Origin: Echinometra lucunter
Lineage: Eukaryota > Echinodermata > Echinoidea > Camarodonta > Echinometridae
Direction: 5' to 3'
NCBI GenBank assembly: GCA_029962745.1
Contig: CM057158.1
Coordinates: 13,566,173 to 13,630,172 of the forward strand
Length of the DNA: 64,000 nucleotides
Below the pieces are notes generated by a model. It saw only the letters and a list, made by a program, of their open reading frames with translations, ran no database searches and was not told the DNA's origin. A program made the translations under genes and the position numbers. Below, piece by piece: positions 1-64,000 of this stretch. How positions within the stretch are numbered: the first letter of the stretch is position 1; each line of letters starts with the position of its first letter.

Positions 1-84
1 CATAATTCTCTTTCACTTATTGTGTAATCAAGGACTTAATATCGATATGTGCTTAATAATTAATTCAGTATAGGTATACACATC

Positions 85-106
85 AGTAATAATAATAATG
101 ATAACA

Positions 107-164
<58 letters not shown>

Positions 165-242
165 TAATAATAATAGTAATGATGATAATAATAACAGTGA
201 TAATGATGGTGGTGGTGATGATGATGATGATGATAACAACAA
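85..242. repeat. Trinucleotide microsatellite (AAT)n/(GAT)n
   Basis: Almost pure AAT units, changing to GAT and GGT units at the right-hand end. Open frames through it encode only poly-Ile, poly-Leu or poly-Ser and are not genes. Confidence 0.95.
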
Positions 243-515
243 TTAGCACTAATACTATCTCCAAAAGAAACTATGTCACAAATGATAATACGTTATATTT
301 AATGAAATTAAATCAGAAGATAATAACAATGAGCACTCTGGTAAAATTTAGCCTGGGCGCTGACGTCATGTGCTCTCTGAGGTTGGGTTCCCGAATATCA
401 ACTTTTCCGCTTCTGAAATTTGTGAGTGGATATAGCAAGCTAGTAATATAGGCAAATTATTATAATGATCTTTATTATTATGAACTGTAGTTTTGCTATA
501 GCAGATAAGATATAT

Positions 516-712
<197 letters not shown>

Positions 713-797
713 CTTGCATGACTCTGCGACTGCAAATGATATTGTAACCTATGGTAAATACGGTTGTAAATACATGTATATATATATATATATATAA

Positions 798-1929
798 ATT
801 GCAATTAGAGTACTTCGGTGCCTACACAAAGGTAGACAGGGGCCATAATATTATTAAATTCCGATTTTTAAGAGGGGGTGCAGTCTGCAGCTCCCTGGGC
901 TCCTCTCTCCGCTTTGGTTGAGACAAACGATAATATTTCAATGCTTTGATACAGAATTTGTATATATAGACTTCGGCTTGGTAGCGAGATGATTCCTCTG
1001 TATAATCATAGCATACCTATTGCATTGGCTTAAATGTCATAAAACTGCACTCTGGTGCCTGTCGCTATAAAGAAAGGCTTCATTTTGTCTCGCTTCCAAA
1101 TCTACTCACACATGCATAATTTGTTGAAACTGGGAAGCTGATATTCGAACAAAGGACAACATCCCCCCCCCCCCCCCGCCCCCCGTACAATGGTCACATC
1201 GCAACTGATATGAAAGCTTCGATGAATGAACCAGGAGCACAAGTCTATTAATTAGACTTTTCCATCTAGAAAAAGATTGATCAATCGCATGACAAAATAT
1301 TTATGTCAAAATGAGCAGTGACCTTCACAACCGCTGTACCTAGATATGGAATAGATAAGAGTATTTCCACACAGACTATGTGTTCAAACACTAGTTCAGA
1401 TCTGTGTAGTTCTCTTTTCCAGTTTTATTTTTGGTCTTAAAGTATATCAACATTTCATTACGTATTTCCTAGATTTAAACCCAAATCAATTCATCCACGT
1501 ATTGCGTACTTCTGATATGCTATGAACAGCGCTAACAACATGACTAAATGACTAGGCAGTCATTCTTTACGTTACTATACTGTATACGTAAGGAATTTAT
1601 TTGCCTAATGGCATACACAATAACAAATACTAATACTTATTTCATAAGGACATTTGTAATCAGTAGTGAGGGGGAGAAATCAATCACTAGCTCTGGATGT
1701 CATCCATTTTTTCCCCTTAATATTTCGGTTTTTATATCATGCTATATGACATCGTTACGCTTTTTAAAAATCATGTTATGCTTTTTCGATTTGTTTTGCA
1801 TTTGATATATTTTGTTTGTTTGTTTTTATGCTGATCAGGTCACTCTCTATAAATATTCGAATAAATCATTAAGGGTAGTAAAAAGTCAACCGATTGAGGA
1901 AGGATGTGGAAGAGGTCTATTAGATCAGC
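798..1929. other. 3' flank of the cyclase gene, no gene seen
   Basis: No convincing coding frame, RNA gene or transposon. A C-rich homopolymer tract sits at 1163-1184. Confidence 0.6.
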
Positions 1930-2028
1930 AGTAGCATTGTTGGGAGCTCTGTTACACTACAGCGCAATAGAGTATATTTACATAGTGACTGCGCTATATA
2001 AATGGTCTTATTATTATTATTATTATTC
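1930..2028 (+). repeat. SINE-like 3' end with (TTA)n tail
   Basis: Ends in GCGCTATATAAATGG followed by TTA units. The same GCGCTATATAAAT-plus-(ATT)n ending recurs at 31212-31415, so this is a dispersed retroposon 3' end. The left boundary is approximate and no tRNA-like promoter is evident in this copy. Confidence 0.55.
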
Positions 2029-4192
2029 CTTCACCCCTTCTTTTCACCCTCTCCCTATCGCTTCCCCTTTTTGTTTTCGACTGGTGGGTGCCACACAAGT
2101 AGCCATGCCACCCCTTCGAATTTTTCGATTTTCTCATCAAACAGAATACGTTCCTTGTTTTGTACAAGACATCAGGCAAGACGGGCACACACCATAATCA
2201 TATCTTATAAGGTCTTCTTCTTTCGTATAACATTTACAGCTAAAGTGACAGGTCAGGAGAGGAGAGCCAGGCAATGGCATCAGCTGTCACGTGATGACGT
2301 TCACTGGCGCCCCCGGGAACCGTGTCAGCATGTAAAAATTGTAAAAATGGTATTTTGGAATACTAGTACACAAAAGGCACATGACTACATGAATGAACTT
2401 GTTCTCACGAGTTATTTTGTATAGTGGATAAAACAAAAACCCAGCAACTATTAGCATCAAGACCAATACAAATAATGCATGTAGCATATTGATTATAAAC
2501 TCCGTGATTGTTATTCCAATCGTAAATAGTTCTCATGAAATACATATCGTGATTATGATATGACTACGACTTATCTGCTCATAAAAAAAATAATTTTCTT
2601 GTTTGATTTCATCTATCAGTATGGAAATAACTGCATGTTAGACATGTTAGAGAGGGGGAGGAAAAAAGAACAAGAAGGAAAAAGGACAAGAAGAGGGGAA
2701 GGAGAAAAATAAGAAGAAAGAGGAGAAGAAGAAGAAGAAGAAGAAGAAGAAGAAGGGGAAGGAAAGAGGTAAAAAAAAAATAAATGAGAAGGCACGATGT
2801 CACTCATTATTTGTTTCATAAAGTGTTTCCTTTCATGTTATTCGCTCAAATAACTCCCTTGTGGAAAAAAGATGTAGGCTAAAAACAAAGGACACGCGAA
2901 AGAGGAGGAATCGAATCGAACTACCCCGACCTCTCTTCTACCAAAGATAGTGATGCCTACGCAAATACGTTCCTTCGAGCACATTGCTCAGTTTGATCAC
3001 CCCCACTTCTAAATTTATTCCTCATCGTCTGAAAGTCAACGGAGACAGTAGTCGTGAATCAGGAACGACTGAACAGCTTAGCTGCATGCCCCACGTTTCA
3101 CGCTCTTATATTCCATATATACATCGTGCATATTTAGTTTTGTGAAATACAGCGATTTTTTTTTTTTTTTTTTTTTTGGAGACATTGTATGCGAAATAAG
3201 AGTAGAAAAGTGCGAGAGACAAAGCTCCGGAGTCACGAACATCTCAAATGTCAATATTGCACATTGGATCCCATAATCATGATATTTTTCTAGACACACA
3301 CAAGATGAAATGACTTGATATACAGATCGACGGCACATTCACTTCCGATTACACACAGACACTCACATTACAAACACACCCGCACGCACAAAACACCCAC
3401 CCACACAATCAATACTTTATTAGGTCGTGCTTCAATGGGAGTCACAGAATTCCTCATTGTGTGGTTCAGCCCAATAACTTTGGATGCAGATTTTTTAAAA
3501 AATGAATGTACCAAATACATGAGCAGAAAGAAACTTTCTACGTATATTGTGCCCATTTAGGTTTTGTCATCATTTGTGGTTTAATGCTGAAATATTTTAA
3601 ATGGAAAAAAAGGCACCATGCTTAGAGTGCCAATGCCATGGAAAACACAAAATTATCTTTATTTTTTTCCATGCATATTGGCAACTTTTTACCTTCTCAA
3701 CATACTTTCTGTGAATTCATATATATTTCAAATGTAACAATGAAAGAAAATACTGGTTTTGCCAATTTGAGCAAGAAAAGCTGATCAAAGATGGACTCAA
3801 ATAATCCCTGTCATGGATGGGTTAAAGACAAAGGTAATTAATTTTTCTGGTGATGATATTCATTGTGAAAGAAACGGGAAAGGTACATTATGAAGTGCAT
3901 CAAGATATTTTGATGCATTGTGAGGTCTTGAAATCATTGAACATGATAAGAAATTACTCACATGTATATCATGCTAGAAATCACACAGGTGTAGCCTAGG
4001 TATGTCTGACTACACCCATAGTCATGTGACATGTGTTTGTATTGTGCATGTTTTTTGTATTCAGCATTCGAACAGAAATCCTTTTCAGGGAACATTTCTC
4101 CTGCGATGTTATTCAAAATTGACTTAAAACGAACAAGAAAGCTAACAAAATCATCTGTCATCTTAATCAGCACCCAGTCCTCGCTTCAAAAG
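2029..4192. other. Flanking sequence with simple tracts, no gene seen
   Basis: Holds a purine-rich GAA/GGA tract (2649-2780), a T homopolymer (about 3152-3178) and AC-rich sequence near 3350-3410. Short open frames here have no recognisable family and no splice context. Confidence 0.55.
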
Positions 4193-4370
4193 CAGAAGCC
4201 GCGGAACGTTTTTGAAAGTGGGGGGGGGGGGGGGGCTGCGCGTACAAACCAGGAAAATTACTTCCGGGTTTTTGTACAGCGGCAAATTGTCTACTCAAAA
4301 AAGTGGGGGGGGGGGGGGGAAGGGGGCTGCAGCCCCCCCCCCCCCAGCTCCTATGGTTCCGCGGCCTCTG
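4193..4370. mobile_element. Short inverted-repeat element (MITE-like)
   Basis: CAGAAGCCGCGGAAC at the left edge is matched by GTTCCGCGGCCTCTG, its reverse complement with one mismatch, at the right edge. The interior contains G and C homopolymer runs and no coding capacity. The size (about 178 bp) and terminal inverted repeats fit a non-autonomous DNA element; the superfamily is not clear. Confidence 0.55.
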
Positions 4371-6412
4371 AAAAGCAATTGTAAGTACAAGGAGCGATTC
4401 CCCTACAATCCTGTAATGACGTTTTTTAAACGAATATGTGCGTTATTCATATCTTATTTTTAAAGAAACCTCCATGTCGCATACATCGAAAAATTAACAT
4501 TTTCTTACAATATACATGTAGCAATACACGCAATACCTTGATACGAAAATAGTTACCCTATTCTTACAATCATGACAGTTGAAAATATGACACATGGTTA
4601 ATGCTTCGGAGAATACGTGTTGATATTCGTTGGCTTTGCCAAACATGGTGAAACTAAAGTAATTCAAGCTTCATCATACATTTTAAAAATGAATGGTTAC
4701 TTACTTGCATTACACCAAGTCATATCTAGAAAAAAAAATGCACTTTTGATGCATAGAATTATAAAAGTTAAAGGCCATATCCGATTGATTTTTGCATATT
4801 GCATAAGGGTAGAGAGTTTGTCATGTTCTTTAAGGATATTTTAAGACACTCCTTTGAACAAAACCTTTGGAGAAAAAAAAATCCATGCTTTACAATTTCG
4901 AATGAGCATAACGTGTTCGTCTTAGCACGTTTGTCATCTTCATCCCTAGAAAGCCGTTTCCACGTACTTGCAACCATCCATGTTGCAACTGTGCAAGGGC
5001 GTCGCTAGAGCGGTTGTTTCATCGGCAAAAATCTATTTGTTCGCGATGTATATGATTATTGTTGTCGCCAGAAAACCACCAAAGACATACTTTCCCTTGG
5101 CGGCACTTAAAAATCTAAGGACCAATCCATTTGGTTTGTTAGCGTTTCGCTTTTTGTCAGGTCTCGACATTACCACGGCAGGACATATCTTTACAAGGTT
5201 AGGTCTGCAAATTGTTAAGGCTGAGGACAACTCATCACGCTGTCTGGGTTTTTTTCCCGTACTATCTGGCTTCTTGGTAAGTGTTGCTTTTTTTGGACAG
5301 CCATTATTATCCTCGAACTATGTCCTTACATCTGTACATATTTCATTCTCATCACTTTCTAAATTTATAAGAAAACGTTTGTCGTGGAAGACTGCCTATC
5401 GCCATGCAGATGGAAATGGTTGCTATATGAACCATTTATACAAGGAAGGAGAGCGGGGTCACTAAATGCATATAAAGCTCAATGTATGTTTACAACGTAC
5501 GTATGTTCAGTCCCCCCCCCCCCCCCGAACAAAGCTTTTTAGTTCATTGAATGTAAAATCTGTTAAAGCGAACCAAAAACTTACATCGAACAAAAGGTAG
5601 GGCAGAGTACTTGAACTAAAATTGGCACAGGTGAGCAAAATAATATGAAGTAGCAAAAATGCATAAGCATAAAATCTAGTAATGAATTAGAGTGATGAAT
5701 CATGACTATGGCAAGGAGCGAAGAGGAAACTTTCTAAATCCGAAGGATGGACAAAAGTTCAAATCAGAGCAAACAATCAAGGAAAATAATCATAGGGTGC
5801 AATTTGATAAAGACAATATTCATGATACTGTGCAGGAGTGTGACAAGGCTATTTTAGACTTTCTTGAAAAAGAAAAAAGACAGAGGATGGAAAGAATAGG
5901 ACATACATGTATGCGAGGAGAAACCCAAATTTCGAGATACGGAAATAGCGCGGTAATTTGGATTGATTGATGAAAAGGCATCCATTGTCTTTCTGAATTG
6001 AAATTGATTGAAAACAGAGCGCTGGCGGGCAGTCAGTTTTGACTTCCATATGTATTGGCAGCTCAGAGGCATGGTTAATAAGAAAGTTTCGATTGAGCTG
6101 GGACTCTAAAAATGAAATTAAAACGTCACTGCCTTTGATTTCTGAAGGTCGTTTATAATCTCACCCTGCTACACAAGGAGCTCTAGGTATCACAGGCTTA
6201 AACCTGATTTGTTTCTGCATACACACATGTCAAATAAGAATTTCAAATTTTAGTGTACAATTTACAATAAATTCTGTACATTTTTTTTTTCTGTCATGAT
6301 GACTCTCTAGAAAGGCAGTTTTATACAAAATACAAGGCAAAATTTTGTCTTCCAAAACAGAGCTATTGTTAATGTATGTGCCCACATAGCAGAAGAAACA
6401 CACTGGCCGAAT
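4371..6412. other. 3' flank / possible 3' UTR of the cyclase gene
   Basis: The guanylate cyclase stop codon lies just to the right and its 3' UTR must run leftward from there. I found no AATAAA or ATTAAA on the minus strand in the first 500 or so bases, so the cleavage site is not located; TATAAA-like variants occur near 6152 and 6320. A C run lies at 5512-5526. Nothing else is recognisable. Confidence 0.45.
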
Positions 6413-59311
<52,899 letters not shown>

Positions 59312-59784
59312 AGTGATGCTTTGATCTTCCGTTTCTGAACCTGAAAGCGAGAAAGAAAAAAACAAACTTTTAAAAAATTCTGCAGACAAAAAGCATTTAA
59401 GCTCAATCCACATAAATCACTATCTGCTTTTCCCCAAGACTTCACGTTTGATATGTCACCAATAGGTCAGATACATTACAAATATCTGCTAAGATCTTGC
59501 TCGTCGTCAATAAAAAGAAAATATCTCATGATCCAAATTTTCGACAACGCTCTTTTCAATGTATAACAGGTTACATTTATGTTCATAATACATTTACATG
59601 ATACACTGTATACTTGATAAATTGAAGAGCACTCTTTTTACTGTACTCTCTTTTTAACCTTTATCTAGGTATATCCGAAATAACGAAATTAAGAAGATCT
59701 TATATGCAGCATTTCAATTTATTCAGAACACAATATCTTCAGTCGTAATGTGATAAATTTCTTAGCACTTCTTTGTTCGTTCAA

Positions 59785-60170
59785 CCGGTGTAAATAGCGT
59801 TTTGAGAGGGGGGGTGGGTGATCATCTTTTTTAGCGATTTTTTTTCCGTGAACTCACACTAAGTATACACACACAACCTCATTCAACCCACCGCGCAGAC
59901 CCCCACAAACAATATAATGTATTATTTTGCGAGAGAGCGAAGCGAGGCGAAAAATCTCCACTTTATGGTTTTAAGATTATTTCAATAAAAAATTCCACAT
60001 ATGATCATCATTTATGACATTTTTATACAAAAATTCACCCACTGACTTTAATTACAATATCATTTTTTTCCTTAAACTCGGGGGGGGGGGGGATATTTGT
60101 ACACGCCATCCTCCTCTCGAAAAAGTGGGGGGATATATATCCCCATCCCCCCATGGGATTTACGCCAATG
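59785..60170. mobile_element. Repeat family A copy 3
   Basis: ACCGGTGTAAATAGCG opens and GGGATTTACGCCAATGG closes. It has one GAGAGCGAAGCGAGGCG unit instead of three, and the GATATTTGTACACGCCATCC block shared with copy 2. Confidence 0.7.
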
Positions 60171-60251
60171 GTTTTGTTCATTCTGAAAGTCAGGGAATGT
60201 GACACATTATTGTATATCTATTATTTACAAATTTTAATCGTAATTCTAGAA

Positions 60252-61032
60252 CTAAACACAACGAAAAAAAGTAACTCCCCACTAATTCAAAATAGCATAA
60301 CTTTTTAACAAAGATGTTTTTAGGAAAATAATTTGGCAGGAGTGTTCCTACACTTACTGACTAATTTCTGTGTGAAAATGAGATTGATCCATCAAGTCAT
60401 GCATGAGTGAGCAGATATTAAAGGCAAAAATGTCACTTTCAAAAGTCACAAGAATCATTTGGGGGGTCTGTGAAACGAAACTTTGGCAAAATTTTTCTCT
60501 TCCATTGTTTGACCCAGTGATGCCTATCTCTGACACTTTACATGTTTATGACAGTTGGGTGAACTCAGTTTTTTTTAGAGGAAAGTGATATTCAGCCCTC
60601 CTAAATCTACAAAATCCATTCAATTCATGGAAAGAACTGACATCAACCAACACGAGTCATCACATTATGTGAAAATACCGGGTACTCACTTTTCCGCATT
60701 AAACAGTAAAATTTTAGCATTTATTGCTTCATCGTTAAAAATTTTCTCACTCAACCATGGCGCAACCCTGAAAAGATCAACAGCAGTTAAACAACACACC
60801 AGAAAAATCTCGTTTCACAAACCCCCCCAAAATGACTCTTGGACTTTTGAAAAGTGACATTTTTTACTTTAATGTCTGCTCACTCATGCATGACTTGACA
60901 GATCAATCTCATTTTCAATCAGAAGTTTAGTCAATAAGTGTAGGAAGACTCCTGCCAAATTATTTCCTCAAAGCGTCTTCGTTAAAAGTTATGCTATTTT
61001 GAATTAGGGGGAGTTACTTTTTTGTTGTGTTT
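60252..61032. mobile_element. Foldback MITE family E copy 3
   Basis: AACACAACGAAAAAAAGTAA left and TTACTTTTTTGTTGTGTT right, with TA at both edges. It has the same internal arms as the other two copies. About 780 bp and non-coding. Confidence 0.85.
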
Positions 61033-61299
61033 AGAATTCATTTGTTGTTACATATTTCTTCCCCCCCCCCCTTTTTTTGGAATGATGGCTGACTTAAATC
61101 TTAATATACCTTAATTTGTGGACAGCGTCATTAAAAAATGTCATGTTTATAAATTTATTCGTTTTCTGAAAGATTAAAAAATGTGTTGTTTTGCCGTTCG
61201 CGACTTGTATTTGGTGTGCAACAGTACTGAATTACCTAATTATCGATATACCAAATTGCAACAGAATTCTTGATTAGATGTTGTTAAGATATCATAATC

Positions 61300-61974
61300 C
61301 AGCGCTTCTCAACCGGTGGGCCGCGAAGCTTTGTCCAGGTGGGCTGCGAGCATGGCCGAAAATATTTTCAAAATAAAATGAAATTAAGAATGTGTCTAAT
61401 GTAAGAAATGTTACATGACACAGCTTGAATTTCAGTTGCAAATCAAATCAAACTTATTAAAATAAAATTCACAATATCTTATCAGTTCATACGTTTTAAA
61501 AAAAGGTTTCGTTAGAGATTCTGTACGAAATGTGGGGTAGGAATTGGTTATCGTTCACATAATTACAAGATTCGTTCTCTATTTGGTTTGTCATGTTAAA
61601 TCACGGCTTTTTATCTTCTCATTAAAGATTCTGTAAGTTTGGCCTTTAACACTGTTTAAAGAGTCTATGAGCAAAAACAGTGAGCCAATTACAATATAGC
61701 CAGCAGTCCCCCCCCCCCCCATTCGTAAAAAACAACTTTATATCTAAAATTGTTCATTTTATAGGCTTGCAAAACTATAAAAATCCAAGGGCTTCAGGGG
61801 GCTCCACCCTGCCAGGGTCTCTATAGCCCCCCCCCCCCCCCGACTCCGCCTGTTTGGATGTCAGTCTCCCTATAAAAAAAAAAAAAAAAGCATTCCTGGC
61901 CCCTGCAAGGTGGGCCTCGAAGAATTCTTCAGATCCAAAGTGGGCCTCGAGTTAAAAAAGGTTGAGAAGCGCTG
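61300..61974. mobile_element. Non-autonomous hAT element with 8-bp target duplication
   Basis: The 15-bp terminal inverted repeats CAGCGCTTCTCAACC and GGTTGAGAAGCGCTG match the CAG-G-TTCTCAA consensus of hAT transposons. TCATAATC directly precedes and directly follows the element, an exact 8-bp target duplication as hAT transposases make. The 675-bp interior has C runs and no transposase. Confidence 0.92.
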
Positions 61975-62366
61975 TCATAATCCATGTGAAAGATCAGATA
62001 TAATCAGTTATTATACAAAGATTAGAGAACATGCGAAATCGTCTATGGGGTGTAGATTTTTTTTTAACAAAAGAAAGAATAGTCTGTATTTAAGTGAAAA
62101 TGTACGGTAGACATAATAATATCCTATGGGCTTTATTCAAAATCCAAACGAAAGTCAATGAGAAAAATGAATAAATCTAACGTAGGTAACAACAACAATC
62201 AATAATAAGAAAACCTTGGAAATGGGTGTTATCCTGATGGGTTTTAAACTGGTTTATACGTTTTAGTTGTATGACGCTAATAATACGCACAAAGCAACGC
62301 CTGAACATAGATAAGTATGAGATACATGATATAAACGATTCTGAAGGCGGAAAAGTTCTCACTCAC

Positions 62367-62427
62367 CTCTAAAATATGTTTCCTTCAAAGGATCTTTTTG
62401 CTCTTGAATGCAGTAGCACAGAACTCA
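62367..62427 (-). other. 3' end of probable non-coding first exon
   Basis: A strong donor, TTTAGAG|GTGAGTGAG, ends this stretch. Joined to the next exon it keeps one frame open from an in-frame TGA (62427-62425), with no ATG before MLSVNKVYDV, so that ATG is the natural start. The upstream limit of the exon and the promoter are not located. Support comes from the splice signal and frame logic only. Confidence 0.45.
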
Positions 62428-63196
62428 ACACATTGTCAGACATATGCCAGCGTCTTGAGGTTTCATATATCCGAAACTTAGAAACAAATGTGAATAATGC
62501 GATAAACGGAGGCCATCCTTGATGTAAAATGTCGTCGCAATTCAGAAAGCATCCAAACATGTTAATAATACTTCCAGAGGAAAAAAAATAGGAATGCCCT
62601 GAGAAATATCGAGAAACATGCATCTGTAAATTTCTTAAAGTTCCATTGGAGACATAGGAGGTACTGTCGAAGGAGATGGGACTGTCGAATTGTGTCTCAA
62701 ATACTTTCCCGGGGAGACCGTTTTATCATTTGGATTATAAATGAAGGAGAACGCGCTAATTTTGTTGATGTACGGCTGTAAAAGGATACTGCCGCCGCTT
62801 CGCATTGGCATTAACTGCGATCGGGTTTGATATGCCTTATCCTCGGCGAAAGGGGGCGTATCTTGTGGAACAAACCATGGATGGATCATGGGTGAGAAGT
62901 GAGAGGGGACGCTGGTCTTGGTATGTGGGTGAACAAGGCCCTTGATGAGGCCCTTTGACAGTCTTCTCCATACCCCATCCCCTCCCCCCCCCTCTCTCCT
63001 CTCTTTTCTCTCTTCTCGCTATTCGAGCGGGAGAGGCTACTTGCCCTCACCCTTCACGCCTCCCCTCAAGGTTCCACAATAGGTAAAAAAGTAGGAATAC
63101 CATTAAAAAATTAAAAACTTTGTAGAAAATTTCGAAAGATCGAAACCTTATCGAAATTAAACGGTAATTCATGAGGATTTTTTAAAGTGTTGATCT
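62428..63196. other. Putative promoter side of the cyclase gene
   Basis: No TATA box could be assigned. A pyrimidine-rich tract lies at about 62975-63020. An 84-codon minus-strand frame (62889-62635) opens with ATG and ends in TAA upstream of the presumed donor; it may be an upstream ORF or chance. Confidence 0.35.
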
Positions 63197-63363
63197 GGGT
63201 TCCGTTGCATACAAACCAATAATACTAACCAATAATGGTAACTCTGCCATCAATAGTAACTACCATGATAACATTGCTAAACAGCCAATCAAATTCTAGG
63301 TTTCCATCGAAGTTACCATTGGTGGGAAAGTTACCACCAATGGTTAGTTTACGCATAGGGCCC
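63197..63363. mobile_element. MITE family C copy 2
   Basis: GGGTTCCGTTGCAT opens. The interior GGTAACTCTGCCATCAAT and CAGCCAATCAAATTCTAGG match the copy at 24355-24517. The right terminus is diverged (TTACGCATAGGGCCC). Confidence 0.7.
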
Positions 63364-64000
63364 CTGAACAGCAGAGGGCGTGCGGCTGTAGCCCTCTGGC
63401 AGCCTGAATCTGTCATTGGTATGATATAGACCGCTGATTATACCAGGACAGCTTTCTTTTTTTGACAGTTCTACTTGAAGAAATTCAGTATAGTGTGTGC
63501 CGTTTCCCTTAAACGTGAAAATGACGGGGGGGGGGGGGGGGAGGGGTCATAAAAATGTATAATACGCGTGATGGCTTATCTATCTATTTATTTATTTATT
63601 TATTCGTTTATTTATTCATAGAGATTTTTTTTTCACCCAGGTGGCTTCATCCAGTGGTGAAAGCATTGTTTTACATGAAGGCCATGTGAATTAATAAATG
63701 ACTTTTCAAAGTACAAATGAACACAGTGGCTTACAAAATGAATTACTAAATTGATGAACAAATATTTGCAAACCGGCATGATTCCACTTTTTTTATTCTC
63801 GGACTATACCTACCCTGGATCACTCCCAAGACTGCACTGCAACCACTGAAAGATGTAGCAAAATTGTCAAAAATACATTTTGTTTATTTGAATGATTGAA
63901 TTTATTTCTGCTTTCAATAATATGATACAACATAATCTAACATCACTACAAAGAAAAAAAAAATTTTCAGACACTAACACTTTACTTCTTAATACAAAGA
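63364..64000. other. Unassigned flank with simple repeats
   Basis: A G homopolymer lies near 63526-63541 and a (TTTA)n run at about 63582-63618. No gene recognised to the window edge. Confidence 0.6.

Larger units (their letters stand above)
59341..62366 (-). other. Intron 1 of the guanylate cyclase (probable)
   Basis: From AGAG|GTGAGTGAG to CTCGCTTTCAG. It holds family A, family E and a hAT element; 59345-59780 shows nothing recognisable. Confidence 0.6.

Noticed and set aside
4968..5465. 165-codon open frame on the plus strand
   Set aside because: No recognisable domain, no splice or regulatory context, and hydrophobic stretches typical of T-rich DNA.

Overview
The window is eukaryotic, AT-rich genomic DNA, most likely from a marine invertebrate deuterostome; an echinoderm such as a sea urchin is my best guess. 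The reasons are a spliced receptor guanylate cyclase of a kind known from marine invertebrates, very large introns, abundant di- and trinucleotide microsatellites, tRNA-derived SINEs ending in (ATT)n, and many small hairpin (MITE/foldback) elements. The species assignment is inference from style, not from any database comparison.

The one protein-coding gene I can support lies on the minus strand and fills about 56 kb. A probable non-coding first exon ends at 62367. Five coding exons follow: 59340-57917, 49320-49109, 27086-26988, 7601-7504 and 6868-6413. Every junction has a GT donor and an AG acceptor, and the phases agree. The predicted product is about 753 residues: a short cytosolic N-terminus, a first membrane helix, a nitrate/nitrite-sensor (NIT) domain outside the cell, a second membrane helix, a signalling coiled coil, a class III guanylate cyclase domain with its metal-, base- and ribose-contacting residues, and a Ser/Thr-Pro-rich tail. 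The NIT exon as given needs two one-base corrections about 100 bases apart to stay open.

Region by region: 1-6412 is the 3' flank of the gene, with microsatellites, a SINE end and a small inverted-repeat element. Intron 4 by genomic order (7602-26987) holds a 5'-truncated LINE with an intact reverse transcriptase frame, several MITEs, a tRNA-derived SINE and a pair of near-identical TTA-flanked MITEs. Intron 3 (27087-49108) holds two more SINEs and a series of long foldback elements. Intron 2 (49321-57916) holds a well-formed tRNA gene with anticodon UCA and more hairpin elements. Intron 1 (59341-62366) holds a hAT-type element with a perfect 8-bp target duplication. 62428-64000 is the putative promoter side.

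The gene and the repeats do not form a system together; the repeats are an intron load. The points most worth following are the NIT-guanylate cyclase itself, its double frameshift, the UCA tRNA, and several dispersed foldback families with recognisable ends and target duplications.
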